This document shows, piece by piece, positions 19,715 through 28,481 of a stretch of DNA of 64,000 nt (positions are counted from its first letter, which is position 1; every line of letters starts with the position of its first letter). The stretch is from Streptomyces sp. CB02414 (GTDB lineage Bacteria > Actinomycetota > Actinomycetes > Streptomycetales > Streptomycetaceae): the NCBI RefSeq assembly GCF_001905385.1, contig NZ_LIPF01000011.1, positions 1 through 64,000 on the forward strand, given 5' to 3'. Below the pieces are notes generated by a model, which searched no databases, was not told where the DNA came from, and worked only from the letters and a program-made list of their open reading frames with translations. A program made the translations under genes and the position numbers.

Positions 19715-20655
19715 CCGCCGAGACGGCCGAGACGGCCGAGACGTCCGGGGCTCCCGAGGAGCCGCCCGGTTCGCGTGCGCTCGCGTGGCGGCGGCGCCGC
19801 GCTTCCCTCGCACGCTTCTGGCGGGAGTACCGCAGGCACCGCGCGGGCGTGTTCGGGCTGGCGGCGCTGTCGTTGTTCGTGCTCGTCGCGCTGACCGCGC
19901 CGCTGACCGTCGGTTCCGACGTGGAGAGCGTGACCAACGCGCCCGGGCAGCCGCTGGAGAGCCCGAGCGGTCGGTTCCCGCTGGGCACCGACCAGTTCGG
20001 GCGGAGCCTGCTGGGCCTGCTGGTCTGGGGCTCCCGCGTCTCCCTGCTGGTCGGTCTGCTGGCCGCCGCGCTGTCCGTGACGATCGGCGCGCTCATCGGG
20101 ATCACGGCCGGGCACTTCCGCGGCTGGTACGCCACGGTGATGATGCGGATCACGGACTGGTTCCTGGTGATGCCGACGCTGGTGCTCGCCATCGTGCTGG
20201 CGACGGTCCTGTCCCGTTCGCTCGGCACGATCGTGCTGGCGATCGGGGTGACCACCTGGCCGACCACGGCGCGGCTGGTGCGGGCGCAGACACTGGCGGT
20301 GGAGTCCCGGCCGTACATCGAACGCGCGAAGGCGCTCGGGGGCGGGCACTGGCACATCATGTCCCGGCACGTGCTGCCCAACGTGATGCCGCTGGTCCTC
20401 GCCCAGACGACCCTGATCATCTCCTCCGCCATCCTGGCCGAGGCGACCCTGGCCTTCCTCGGGCTCGGTGATCCGACGGTCGTGTCCTGGGGCGGGCTGC
20501 TGCAGGACGCGCGGGAGGCGGGGTCGGTGAGTTCCGGCGACTGGTGGTACCTGGTGCCGCCGGGCGTCGGGATCGCGGCCGTGGCGCTGGCGTTCACCCT
20601 GTGCGGACGTGCGGTGGAGGCCGTGCTCAATCCCAGGCTGGGGGTGTCCCGTTGA
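19711..20655 (+). CDS. Oligopeptide/dipeptide ABC transporter permease, DppC-like
   Basis: The 314-aa permease has a TAETAETAET repeat at the N-terminus and the family block GTDQFGRSLLGLLVWGSRVSLLVG. Its EAA loop is in RPYIERAKALGGGHWHIMSRHVLPN, with the conserved AEATLAFLGLGDP segment after it. It starts with ATGA overlapping the upstream permease stop. The ATPase gene downstream starts with TTGA overlapping its own stop, so the operon is translationally coupled throughout. Confidence 0.92.
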   Translation: MTAETAETAETSGAPEEPPGSRALAWRRRRASLARFWREYRRHRAGVFGLAALSLFVLVALTAPLTVGSDVESVTNAPGQPLESPSGRFPLGTDQFGRSLLGLLVWGSRVSLLVGLLAAALSVTIGALIGITAGHFRGWYATVMMRITDWFLVMPTLVLAIVLATVLSRSLGTIVLAIGVTTWPTTARLVRAQTLAVESRPYIERAKALGGGHWHIMSRHVLPNVMPLVLAQTTLIISSAILAEATLAFLGLGDPTVVSWGGLLQDAREAGSVSSGDWWYLVPPGVGIAAVALAFTLCGRAVEAVLNPRLGVSR

Positions 20656-21653
20656 GTCTGCTCGAGGTACGCGACCTGAAGGTGACGTATCCCGGAGGTG
20701 TGGCGGCCGTGCGCGGGGCCGGCCTGACCCTGGCGGCCGGCGAGAAGCTCGGCGTCGCGGGCGAGTCCGGCTGCGGCAAGTCCACCCTGGCGCTGGCGCT
20801 GCTGCGGCTGCTGCCGGCCGGGGCCCGGGTCGGCGGGGAGATCCTGCTGGACGGCGAGGACGTACTGACGATGAAGTGGGGCCGGGTCCGGGCGGTGCGC
20901 TGGGCGGGGGCCTCGATCGTCTTCCAGGGCGCCATGCACTCGCTGAACGCCGTGCACCGCGTCGGGGACCAGATCGCCGAGCCCGTCCTGCTGCACCGCA
21001 GGGCCACGCCGGCCGGCGCGCGGAAGCGGGCCGGGGAGCTGCTGGAGCAGGTCGGCCTGCCGGCGGCGCGGGCGCGTGCCTACCCGCACGAGCTGTCCGG
21101 CGGGCAGCGGCAGCGCGTGATGATCGCGATGGCCCTGGCCTGCGACCCTCGCCTGATCGTCGCCGACGAGCCCACCACGGCGCTCGACGTGATGATCCAG
21201 GCGCAGATCCTGCGGTTGATCGAAAACCTGGTGGGCGAGCAGGACGTCGGCCTGATCATGATCAGTCACGACCTCGCCGTGCTGGCCGACACCTGCGACC
21301 GGCTCGCGGTGATGTACGCGGGCCGGGTGGTGGAGGAGGGACCGGCCCGGCAGGTCTACGAGGACGCCCTGCACCCCTACGGGCGGGCGCTGTCGGAGGC
21401 CTTCCCGAGGATCGGGGACCCGGGCTCGCGGTTCGCGCCGCGCGGGCTGCCGGGTGACCCGCCCGACCCGGCGGCGGTTCCGCCGGGGTGCGCGTTCCAT
21501 CCGCGGTGCCCGGTGGCGCTGGACGTCTGCGCCACGGACGACCCGTGGCTGCGGGAGGCGGGGACGGACCGGCGGGCGGCCTGCGTCCACGTGGGTTCCG
21601 ACGCCGGCACACCGCCGGCGCGGGACGAGGGAGTGAGGAGCAGCACCCCATGA
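20652..21653 (+). CDS. Oligopeptide/dipeptide ABC transporter ATPase, DppD-like
   Basis: The 333-aa ATPase has Walker A GESGCGKST, Q-loop VFQGAM, signature LSGGQRQRV, Walker B LIVADEPTTALD and the H-loop SHDLAVL. It also has the C-terminal cysteine-containing oligopeptide-ABC extension CAFHPRCPVALDVC. The start is a TTG at 20652 whose last two bases begin the upstream TGA, with a GGGGG tract just upstream; family N-terminus LSLLEVRDLKV supports this choice. It powers the transporter together with the second ATPase. Confidence 0.93.
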   Translation: MSLLEVRDLKVTYPGGVAAVRGAGLTLAAGEKLGVAGESGCGKSTLALALLRLLPAGARVGGEILLDGEDVLTMKWGRVRAVRWAGASIVFQGAMHSLNAVHRVGDQIAEPVLLHRRATPAGARKRAGELLEQVGLPAARARAYPHELSGGQRQRVMIAMALACDPRLIVADEPTTALDVMIQAQILRLIENLVGEQDVGLIMISHDLAVLADTCDRLAVMYAGRVVEEGPARQVYEDALHPYGRALSEAFPRIGDPGSRFAPRGLPGDPPDPAAVPPGCAFHPRCPVALDVCATDDPWLREAGTDRRAACVHVGSDAGTPPARDEGVRSSTP

Positions 21654-22699
21654 CCGGCACCACGCCCGAACTGCTGAGCGTCCACGGGCTGCACGTCGCC
21701 TTCCCCGGCCGGGGCGGCGGACCGCCCGCCCGGGCCGTGGACGGGGTCGACCTCGACGTCCGGCGGGGCGAGATCGTCGCGCTGGTCGGCGAGTCCGGCT
21801 GCGGCAAGACGACACTCGCCCGGAGCCTGCTCGGCCTGGTCCGGCCGACCGCGGGCCGCGTCACCTTCGACGGCGCGCCGCTCGAACACTCCGCCCGCGC
21901 GCTGAAGGCGTACCGCAAGCGGGCCCAGCTGGTCCTCCAGGACCCGAGCGGCTCGCTGAACCCCCGGCACACGGTGTACGACATCGTCGCCGAGGGCCTG
22001 CGCATCCACCGTCACGCCGGGGACGAGCGGGCGGCGGTGGCCGGGGCGCTGGCCCGTGCCGGGCTGCGTCCGCCGGAGCGCTTCTTCCTGCGTTACCCGC
22101 ACGAACTGTCCGGCGGTCAGCGCCAGCGGGTCGTCATCGCGGGCGCGCTGGTCCTGGAGCCGGAGTTCCTGGTCGCCGACGAGCCGGTGGCGTCCCTCGA
22201 CGCGTCGGTGCGCGGGGAGATTCTGGCGCTGCTGCTGCGGCTGCGTGCCGAGTTGGGCCTGTCCGCGCTGGTGGTGACGCACGACCTGGGGCTCGCGTGG
22301 AACATCGCCGACCGGGTCGCGGTGATGTACCTCGGTCGCATCGTCGAGACGGGTGCGGTGGAGCAGGTGCTGACGGCGCCCCGGCATCCGTACACCCAGG
22401 CCCTGATGTCCGTCCTGCCGGAGGCGCCGGGCCGTCCCGTCGTACTGACCGGCGAACCGCCCGACCCGGCGCACATCCCCACCGGCTGCCGTTTCCACGT
22501 CCGCTGCCAGGTCCTGGCCGGGGGCGAGGCGGCACGCGCCGGTGTCGCCGACGCCTGCCGGAACCGGAACCTGGAGATCCTGCACGGGGGTGACGAGTCC
22601 CAGGTCGCCTGCCACTGGGCGCGAGCCCGGGCGGTCGAGGCGACGACGGTCGGGGGTCAGACCGGGGACGGGGACGGGGCGGCTGCGGAGCCGGGCTGA
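21650..22699 (+). CDS. Oligopeptide/dipeptide ABC transporter ATPase, DppF-like
   Basis: The 349-aa ATPase has Walker A GESGCGKTT, LSGGQRQRV, Walker B FLVADEPVASLD and the oligopeptide-ABC C-terminal extension (CRFHVRCQVLAGG), where a four-cysteine iron-sulfur-like cluster motif is usual; three cysteines remain. ATG overlaps the upstream TGA, with GAGGAG upstream. It is the last gene of the operon. Downstream DNA to ribF is a degenerate repeat region. Confidence 0.92.
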   Translation: MTGTTPELLSVHGLHVAFPGRGGGPPARAVDGVDLDVRRGEIVALVGESGCGKTTLARSLLGLVRPTAGRVTFDGAPLEHSARALKAYRKRAQLVLQDPSGSLNPRHTVYDIVAEGLRIHRHAGDERAAVAGALARAGLRPPERFFLRYPHELSGGQRQRVVIAGALVLEPEFLVADEPVASLDASVRGEILALLLRLRAELGLSALVVTHDLGLAWNIADRVAVMYLGRIVETGAVEQVLTAPRHPYTQALMSVLPEAPGRPVVLTGEPPDPAHIPTGCRFHVRCQVLAGGEAARAGVADACRNRNLEILHGGDESQVACHWARARAVEATTVGGQTGDGDGAAAEPG

Positions 22700-22740
22700 T
22701 GGACGGCCGGGCTGGCGGGGGCCGAGCTGACAGGGGGCTT

Positions 22741-23000
22741 GGCCGACGGGGCCGGTGACGGGCGGGCGCGCGGCCGTGGCGGGCGGCCCGATGGCCGGTG
22801 GCGGGCGCACGGGAGTCCGGGGCGGATCGGCCCACGGCCGGTGACGGGCGTGCATGCGCGGCCGTCGCGGGCCGATTCAACGCCCGAGCGGGCGCACACT
22901 CCACCATGACGAGCAGGCCCGCGGCCAGTGACGGGCGTTGACGCCCGGCCGTGGTGGGCCAGCCACGGCCGGCTACGTGGCGGGTGGGCACCGGGTGGCT
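22741..23000. repeat. Degenerate ~87-bp tandem repeat, three copies
   Basis: A GCCGGTGACGGGCG...GGCCGTxGxGGGC module recurs at 22751, 22837 and 22924 (spacing 86 and 87 bp). A second shared module, GCGGGCGCAC or GCGGGTGGGCAC, follows at about 22801, 22889 and 22979. The array fills most of the 450-bp gap between the convergent ends of the peptide transporter operon and ribF. I see no credible gene in it. Confidence 0.6.
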
Positions 23001-23149
23001 GCCGTGTCAGGGCGTCCGGCCGGCCGGTCAGGCGGTGCGGCCGTCGTGCGGCGTGGAGCGGCCGCCTGCACCGGGGCCGGGCAGGGGCGGGGGCTGCGCG
23101 GAAGCAGGCCGGTGGCCGCGTCCGGCGGACGGGGCCACGGGTGGGGTCG

Positions 23150-24106
23150 TCAGTGGCGGTCGGGATGTGCCGCGATGATCGCGCGGCACTTCTCGACGTC
23201 CTCGCCCATCTGGTCCAGCAGCGCGTCCAGCGTGTCGAACTTCGCCTGCCCCCGTACGAAGGCCAGGAAGTCGACGGCGACGTGCAGCCCGTACAGGTCG
23301 AGGCCCACACGGTCGATCGCGTACGCCTCCACCGTGCGCTCGGTGCCCTCGAACTGCGGGTTGGTGCCGACGGAGATCGCGGCCGGCATCACCTCGCCCT
23401 GGGCGTTCAGCCAGCCGGCGTAGACGCCGTCGGCCGGGATGGCGGTGTGCGGGAGGGTCTCGACGTTGGCCGTGGGGAAGCCCAGCTCACGGCCGCGCTG
23501 GGCGCCCCGGACGACGACGCCCTCGACGCGGTGCGGCCGGCCCAGGATCTCGGCGGCGCCCCCGACGTCGCCCTCGGCGACCAGGCGGCGGGTCAGGGTG
23601 GAGGAGAACGGCTCGCCGCCGCCCGCCTCACCGGTCACGTACAGGTCGACGACCTCGGCCTCGAAGTCGTAGACCTTGCCCTGCTCGGTGAGGAAGTCGA
23701 CGTTCCCGGCGGCCTTGTGACCGAAGCGGAAGTTGGGGCCCTCGACGACCGCCTTGGCGCGCAGCCTGTCGACCAGGACCTTGACCACGAAGTCGGCGGC
23801 GGACAGCTTCGAGAACTCGGTGGTGAAGGGGAGGATCAGCACTGCGTCCACGCCCAGGTCCGCCATCAGTTCGGCGCGGCGGTGGTGCGGGGCGAGCAGC
23901 GGCGGGTGGCTGCCGGGGCGGACGACCTCGCTGGGGTGGGGGTCGAAGGTGACGACGACTGCGGGGACGCCCAGCTCGCGGGCGCGGTCCACGGCGTGCT
24001 TGATGATCAGCTGGTGCCCTCGGTGGACACCGTCGTAGGAGCCGATGGTGACGACGCTGCGTCCCCAGTCCTCGGGGATGTCCTCCAAGCCACGCCAGCG
24101 CTGCAC
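23150..24106 (-). CDS. ribF: Bifunctional riboflavin kinase / FAD synthetase
   Basis: RibF converts riboflavin to FMN and FMN to FAD. The 318-aa protein has the N-terminal nucleotidyltransferase motif GSYDGVHRGHQ and the C-terminal flavokinase motif RGRELGFPTANV. The start is the GTG at 24106 (VQRWRGLEDIPEDW) with AAGGAG upstream; the listed longer frame to 24127 has no support. It follows the 1334-aa STAND-like gene on the same strand after 117 bp, completing the truB-ribF order common in bacteria, here with an insertion between the two. Confidence 0.95.
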   Translation of the reverse strand: MQRWRGLEDIPEDWGRSVVTIGSYDGVHRGHQLIIKHAVDRARELGVPAVVVTFDPHPSEVVRPGSHPPLLAPHHRRAELMADLGVDAVLILPFTTEFSKLSAADFVVKVLVDRLRAKAVVEGPNFRFGHKAAGNVDFLTEQGKVYDFEAEVVDLYVTGEAGGGEPFSSTLTRRLVAEGDVGGAAEILGRPHRVEGVVVRGAQRGRELGFPTANVETLPHTAIPADGVYAGWLNAQGEVMPAAISVGTNPQFEGTERTVEAYAIDRVGLDLYGLHVAVDFLAFVRGQAKFDTLDALLDQMGEDVEKCRAIIAAHPDRH

Positions 24107-24223
24107 TGTGTCTGCTCCTTGTCGCAAACTCGTCGGAGTCGATGCCTCTTACGCAGCTCTAAGAGTGCCATGCCGCCCGTCCCGTGCCCGCATCGGCATG
24201 GGCGCTGTGACCGGGTGCACGCT

Positions 24224-27200
24224 TCACGCCGGGACCCGTGCGCCCGCCAGGCCCTCGATGGTGCGGCGGGTGCTGGGGCCCACCAGGGCGGCCCAGTCCT
24301 GAGGGGCGTCGGCCAGCCAGTCGGTCAGACGCCCGGCGAAGCCCGGCAGGTGGCGGGCCAGGTCGACCAGGCCCTGATCGAAGCGGGTGGCGCCGTCCGG
24401 GGTGCGCACGAGGAGCCGGCCGGTGCGGTGGACCAGGGCGCGCTGGCCGTCGCCGTCGCACCGGGCGGCGGCGTGCAGCAGCGCGTCGAGCACGGCGGGG
24501 TCCTGCTCGTGGGTCAGAAGGTGTTCGCGCAGCTCGTGGCGGAGCAGGCCGCGAACCGAGGTGCCGTCGGCGGCGAGGACTCCGGCGAGTGCGGCCCGCA
24601 CCGGCTCGGGTCCCGCGTCCAGCAGGCCGGTGACCAGGGGCTGGAGCACGGCGCGGGCCGCCGGGTCGTGGTCGAGGCGCCGGTCGACGTAGGCGGCCAC
24701 GTGCCCGGCGGTCTCGGGGCGCTCCGCGACGGCCTCGCCGACGAGTACGGCCACCCGGTGGGCCAGCGCGGGTGTGGTGGCGTCGGCGAGCCTGCGCAGC
24801 GCCTCCCCGGCGTCGGGTCCGCGCAGCCTGGCCCGGAAAGCGTCGAGGACGGGCTCCGGGTGGGTGGGCAGGGCGGCGGCCACCGCGCTCGGCGGCAGGT
24901 ACGGGTCTGCCGCCGCGAAACGGCCGAGGGCCCGCGCGAGGTGGCGGTCCCGGCTGCCCGGGTCCATGACGAGCAGCGCGAGGGCGCCGCCGTGCAGCCG
25001 CTCGTCGGCGGGACCGGCGAGCAGGAGCAGGGCCGCGTGGCGGAGCAGGGTGCGGTCGGCGCCGGTGCGGGCGTGCGGGGCGGTGCGCAGGCCGTGGGTG
25101 ACGGACTGCGCCCGCCGCTCCGGCCGCTCGTCGCGCGCCCAGCGTTCGACGGCCCGGCAGAGGGCGGAGGGCTCCTCCTCGGACAGGACGGCGAGCAGTT
25201 CGTCGGCCCGCCGGTGCGTGCTGTCGGCGAGCGCCTCGGTGAGTGCGTCCAGGCCGCGGTGGCGGTGGGTGTGCAGCAGCGCCTGCGCGGCCGTGGCGAC
25301 GGTGGCGTGCGGCGTCGCGGGCAGCGGCCGCTCGTCGTCGAACCAGCGGACGAGGAGCGGTTGTACGGTCGTGGGGTCGGCGGCGAGCAGCCGGGCGGCC
25401 GTGTCGAGGTGGCGGGGGCCGGGTTCGCGCGGGGGGCCGTCGGCGAGGACGAGGCGGCGCAGCAGGTCCAGGCGGGTGGCCTCCGGCAGTCGCAGGGCGG
25501 TCCAGAAGGCCGGTCCGAACTCTCCCTGCCCCGGGGACTCCTCGCCGCTCCGCTCGGCGATACCGTCGGCGAGCAGCCGCAGCACGTCCGTGTACGGGGT
25601 GGCGTCGGGTACGCGGGTCAGCACCTCTGTGAGCAGCCGGGCGGCCCACCAGGATTGCGGGTCGGTGTCGAGGGCGCCCACCAGCTCTTCGAGGGTGAGG
25701 GCGAGTTGGGGGATGCCGTGCTGGCGGGCGAGGAGCAGCACGGCTTCGACGACGGGGCCGATGCGGTGGTGCGGTACGGGGAGGGCGTGGGCGTGCTGCG
25801 GGGTGGCGCCGCGGTGGACGAGGGCGCGCAGGGCCTCGTCCAGGTCGAGGTGGGTGCCCTGGAGCCAGTCGGCGAGCTCCTCGTGGACGAAGCGGTAGCC
25901 GTTGCCGGCGGGGACGAGGAGGCCTTCGGCGAGCACGGCCGTCGCCCAGCCGGTGCCGCCGCCCAGCCGTGCCGGGGCCGGTCCCCACGGGAACACCGCC
26001 TCGAACGACTCCCGGTCCAGCACGCCCTGCCCGGGGCCGAGACTGCGCCGGGCCGCCTCGTGCACCTGCCCGGAGACCTTCGCCGCGAGGCGGCGGCGCA
26101 CGCCGGTGCCGTGCAGGGCGTTGTCCCGGGCCAGCCGGGTCGCGACGCGCAGACAGAGCAGGTCCAGGTAGGCCGTGAAGACGGCGTCCCGGTCGACGCG
26201 GGCGGGGGGAGGTGCGGCGGGCAGGGCCCCGTGGACCTCGGCGAGCAGGCGGAGGGTGAGAGGGTGCCGGGCGTCCTGGCCGTCGAGGGCGCCTTCCGGT
26301 ACGCGGTAGCGTGCGCGCGCTTCCCGGGCCTCCTCCTCCGAGAGGTCACCGAGCCGGACGCAGGGCGGCGCCCCCGCACCGGCCGGCGCGGAGTGGGGGA
26401 CCTGGGGGGCGGTTCCGGCCGGAAGCCCGCCGGGGCCCGACTCGTACGGGAGCCCTGCGGGGCCTGAACCGGCCGAGAACCCAGCGGACTCCGAGCCGGA
26501 CGGCAGCCCGGGGGACTCCGGCCCACACGAGAACCCGGTAGGGACCGACCCGGACGAAAGCCCGGCAGGCTCCATGTAGGACGGAAGCTCGGTGGGCTCC
26601 GAGCCGTACGAAAGTCCGGTGAGCCTCGCCCCGTACGGGAGTCCGATCGGGCTCGACCCGTACGGGAGCCCGGCGTGCCCTGAACCGGGCGAGAACCCGG
26701 CAGGCTCCGTACCGGACGACAGCCCGGCAGGCGTCATCCCGCACGAAAGCCCCGCAGTCGTCGCCCGCCACGCCGTGCGGTCGCTGTCGGCGGCGTCGGC
26801 GGCGTCGCCGTCCGGCCCGGTGCACGACCCCGGTGCCGCGGTCGGCCAAGCACACCCGTCGCCGAGCACCGGCCCGGCCGACGCGCACCCGCGTTCCCCG
26901 TGCAGCAGGTCCCGCGGGTACTCCGCCCCCGCCCGCTCCCAGTACTCCGCCCGGCAGGCCACCACGAGCCGTGTCTCCGTCTCCGTCAGCCATGCCGCCG
27001 TGCCCTCGGTCCACTCGGGAAGGCGGTGGGCCAGGACGGGCGGCATCTCCTCGGGGCCGTCGAGGAGGAGCAGGAGGGGGCGGCCGGCGGTGTGCGCGAG
27101 GTGGGCCAAGCGCTCCGGGGTGATGTCACCGAGGCCGGCGGGGCGGGAGCGGTCGGCGGCGGCCACGATGCGGGCGGCTCGGCCCAGCGCCCTGCGTGCC

Positions 27201-28228
27201 GCGTCCGCCACCGACATGTCGTCGTCGTGCAGGTCGGCGCCGCGCAGCCACAGGGTGGGCGCCGGTTCCGTACCCCGGGAGCGGCGGGCGGCGAGGGCGG
27301 CCAGCTCGGTCGTACGGCCGCTGCCGGGGGCACCGACGAGTCCGAGGACACGGGCCCGGCCGCGGGGCTCGGTGAACGCGGCGAACTCCCGGACCACGTC
27401 GGCGCGTTCGACCGGCTCCACCCGGTCGGCGCCCCCGTCGTCCGGGCCGTCCTGCCCCACCTGGGTCGCCGTGAGGGCGAGCACCCCGGCCAGGTTGAGA
27501 TCGGCGCCGTAGGCCGGGACCGTCGCCGCGTTCTCGGCGAGCAGGCCGGCGAGGGGGCCGGGGGCGTGCGGCAGCGGGACGGCGAAGCCGATGTCGCTGT
27601 GGCCGGAGCTCAGGGCGGTACCGAGGACCCCGAGGACCGCGCCGGTGGTGAGGTCGAGGACCGGTCCCCCGGCCGCGCCGCCACCGAGCCGCAGGGCGTC
27701 CCGCCCCGAGGTGCCGACCGCGAGCTCCAGCGCGTCGGCGAGGAGGTGGAAGCGGTCGGTGGCCGCGTAGTGGACGTCGGTGGTGCCCAGCACCCGGGCC
27801 TCGCGCCAGCCGCCGGCGGCGATCCGGACGTACGTCCCGGCCTCGGTCCTGCCCCGCGTGCCGACGGGCAGCGGGGGCACGCCGAGGCCCTCGGCGCGTA
27901 CGAGGGCCAGGCCGAGCGCGGGCAGCGGGGTCACGTCGGCGGCGGCCACGACGCGGCGGCGGCCGCCGGCGGCGCTCAGCACGAGCCGGGACAGGCCGTC
28001 GACGGCCTCGTGGCTCGTGATCACCGTGCCGTGGTGGTCGGCGGCGAACCCGGTGCCGCGGGGCCGGCCGGCGAGGTCGTGGACGCGGACCAGGGCGTCG
28101 TCGGGCCCGTGTTCCGCGGGGTCTGTGTCCTGCGCCTGCGGCCCGGCGTGCGGACCCCGGACGTCGTGCCCCGACCGCCGTGCCATCCTGCCGCTCCCCG
28201 CCTCCCGGGACCGGTTACGCGACGCCAT
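24224..28228 (-). CDS. Trypsin-like (pseudo)protease fused to a STAND/NACHT-like NTPase region, with 13 nonapeptide repeats
   Basis: This 1334-aa protein starts with an ATG preceded by GGGGAGG. Residues 45-230 look like a trypsin/HtrA fold: His73 in TVITSHEAV, but Gly106 stands where the Asp is expected (ALGLALV) and Ala186 replaces the nucleophile (GAAGGP for GNSGGP). Residues 297-307 form a P-loop, GAPGSGRTT, with Arg305 in place of the usual Lys. LLLLLDGPEE (about 385-394) is Walker B-like and LVVACRAEYW a sensor-like strand. Residues 492-608 are 13 tandem nonapeptides. The C-terminus is helical and Ala/Leu/Arg-rich. It sits between truB and ribF. I infer a signal-transduction or defence-type ATPase; no function is established. 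Confidence 0.75.
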   Translation of the reverse strand: MASRNRSREAGSGRMARRSGHDVRGPHAGPQAQDTDPAEHGPDDALVRVHDLAGRPRGTGFAADHHGTVITSHEAVDGLSRLVLSAAGGRRRVVAAADVTPLPALGLALVRAEGLGVPPLPVGTRGRTEAGTYVRIAAGGWREARVLGTTDVHYAATDRFHLLADALELAVGTSGRDALRLGGGAAGGPVLDLTTGAVLGVLGTALSSGHSDIGFAVPLPHAPGPLAGLLAENAATVPAYGADLNLAGVLALTATQVGQDGPDDGGADRVEPVERADVVREFAAFTEPRGRARVLGLVGAPGSGRTTELAALAARRSRGTEPAPTLWLRGADLHDDDMSVADAARRALGRAARIVAAADRSRPAGLGDITPERLAHLAHTAGRPLLLLLDGPEEMPPVLAHRLPEWTEGTAAWLTETETRLVVACRAEYWERAGAEYPRDLLHGERGCASAGPVLGDGCAWPTAAPGSCTGPDGDAADAADSDRTAWRATTAGLSCGMTPAGLSSGTEPAGFSPGSGHAGLPYGSSPIGLPYGARLTGLSYGSEPTELPSYMEPAGLSSGSVPTGFSCGPESPGLPSGSESAGFSAGSGPAGLPYESGPGGLPAGTAPQVPHSAPAGAGAPPCVRLGDLSEEEAREARARYRVPEGALDGQDARHPLTLRLLAEVHGALPAAPPPARVDRDAVFTAYLDLLCLRVATRLARDNALHGTGVRRRLAAKVSGQVHEAARRSLGPGQGVLDRESFEAVFPWGPAPARLGGGTGWATAVLAEGLLVPAGNGYRFVHEELADWLQGTHLDLDEALRALVHRGATPQHAHALPVPHHRIGPVVEAVLLLARQHGIPQLALTLEELVGALDTDPQSWWAARLLTEVLTRVPDATPYTDVLRLLADGIAERSGEESPGQGEFGPAFWTALRLPEATRLDLLRRLVLADGPPREPGPRHLDTAARLLAADPTTVQPLLVRWFDDERPLPATPHATVATAAQALLHTHRHRGLDALTEALADSTHRRADELLAVLSEEEPSALCRAVERWARDERPERRAQSVTHGLRTAPHARTGADRTLLRHAALLLLAGPADERLHGGALALLVMDPGSRDRHLARALGRFAAADPYLPPSAVAAALPTHPEPVLDAFRARLRGPDAGEALRRLADATTPALAHRVAVLVGEAVAERPETAGHVAAYVDRRLDHDPAARAVLQPLVTGLLDAGPEPVRAALAGVLAADGTSVRGLLRHELREHLLTHEQDPAVLDALLHAAARCDGDGQRALVHRTGRLLVRTPDGATRFDQGLVDLARHLPGFAGRLTDWLADAPQDWAALVGPSTRRTIEGLAGARVPA
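26405..26755 (-). repeat. 27-bp minisatellite, 13 units, encoding a nonapeptide repeat
   Basis: Thirteen consecutive 27-bp units encode the nonapeptide pattern (A/T)G(L/F)(S/P)xGSxP, for example AGLSSGTEP, AGLPYGSSP and TGLSYGSEP. The repeat stays in frame throughout and lies inside the P-loop ATPase region of the 1334-aa protein. Divergence between units is moderate, so it is not a very recent expansion. Confidence 0.9.
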
Positions 28229-28481
28229 CGCCGCACCTCCCCGCCGTACACCCGTGCTGTGTGTTCGACGGTAGGCGCGTGATGATCAGCGGGACAGGGC
28301 GCGTCGCCAACGCGCCCCCTTCCGCTCCCCCGGTTCACTCCGAGCGCCTGCCCGGACGGGTGAACGGACGGGGTGGGTTGGATACACCCTAGGGGGTGGG
28401 GGAACCGAGGGGGGCCGTGGAGCGGCGATGGTGGAAACCCCGTGGTCGCCGCTCCACGGACGGAGCCCGTCGGCGGGCCGT
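28229..28481 (-). terminator. truB terminator and upstream region of the STAND-like gene
   Basis: Within this 253-bp gap, 28415-28428 (CCGTGGAGCGGCGA) pairs perfectly with 28446-28459, forming a 14-bp stem 23 bp after the truB stop. It should end the rimP-truB transcript, so the downstream 1334-aa gene probably has its own promoter in 28229-28410. I could not identify that promoter with confidence. Confidence 0.7.

Noticed and set aside
24107..24223. FMN riboswitch before ribF
   Set aside because: The gap is only 117 bp and no FMN-element helices could be drawn.
22928..26467. Very long plus-strand frame opposite ribF and the STAND-like gene
   Set aside because: High G+C antisense frames stay open in Streptomyces; its composition is a shadow of the minus-strand genes.
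26405..26755. Regular 27-bp units considered as a CRISPR array
   Set aside because: Contiguous in-frame coding repeats with no distinct spacers and no cas genes nearby.
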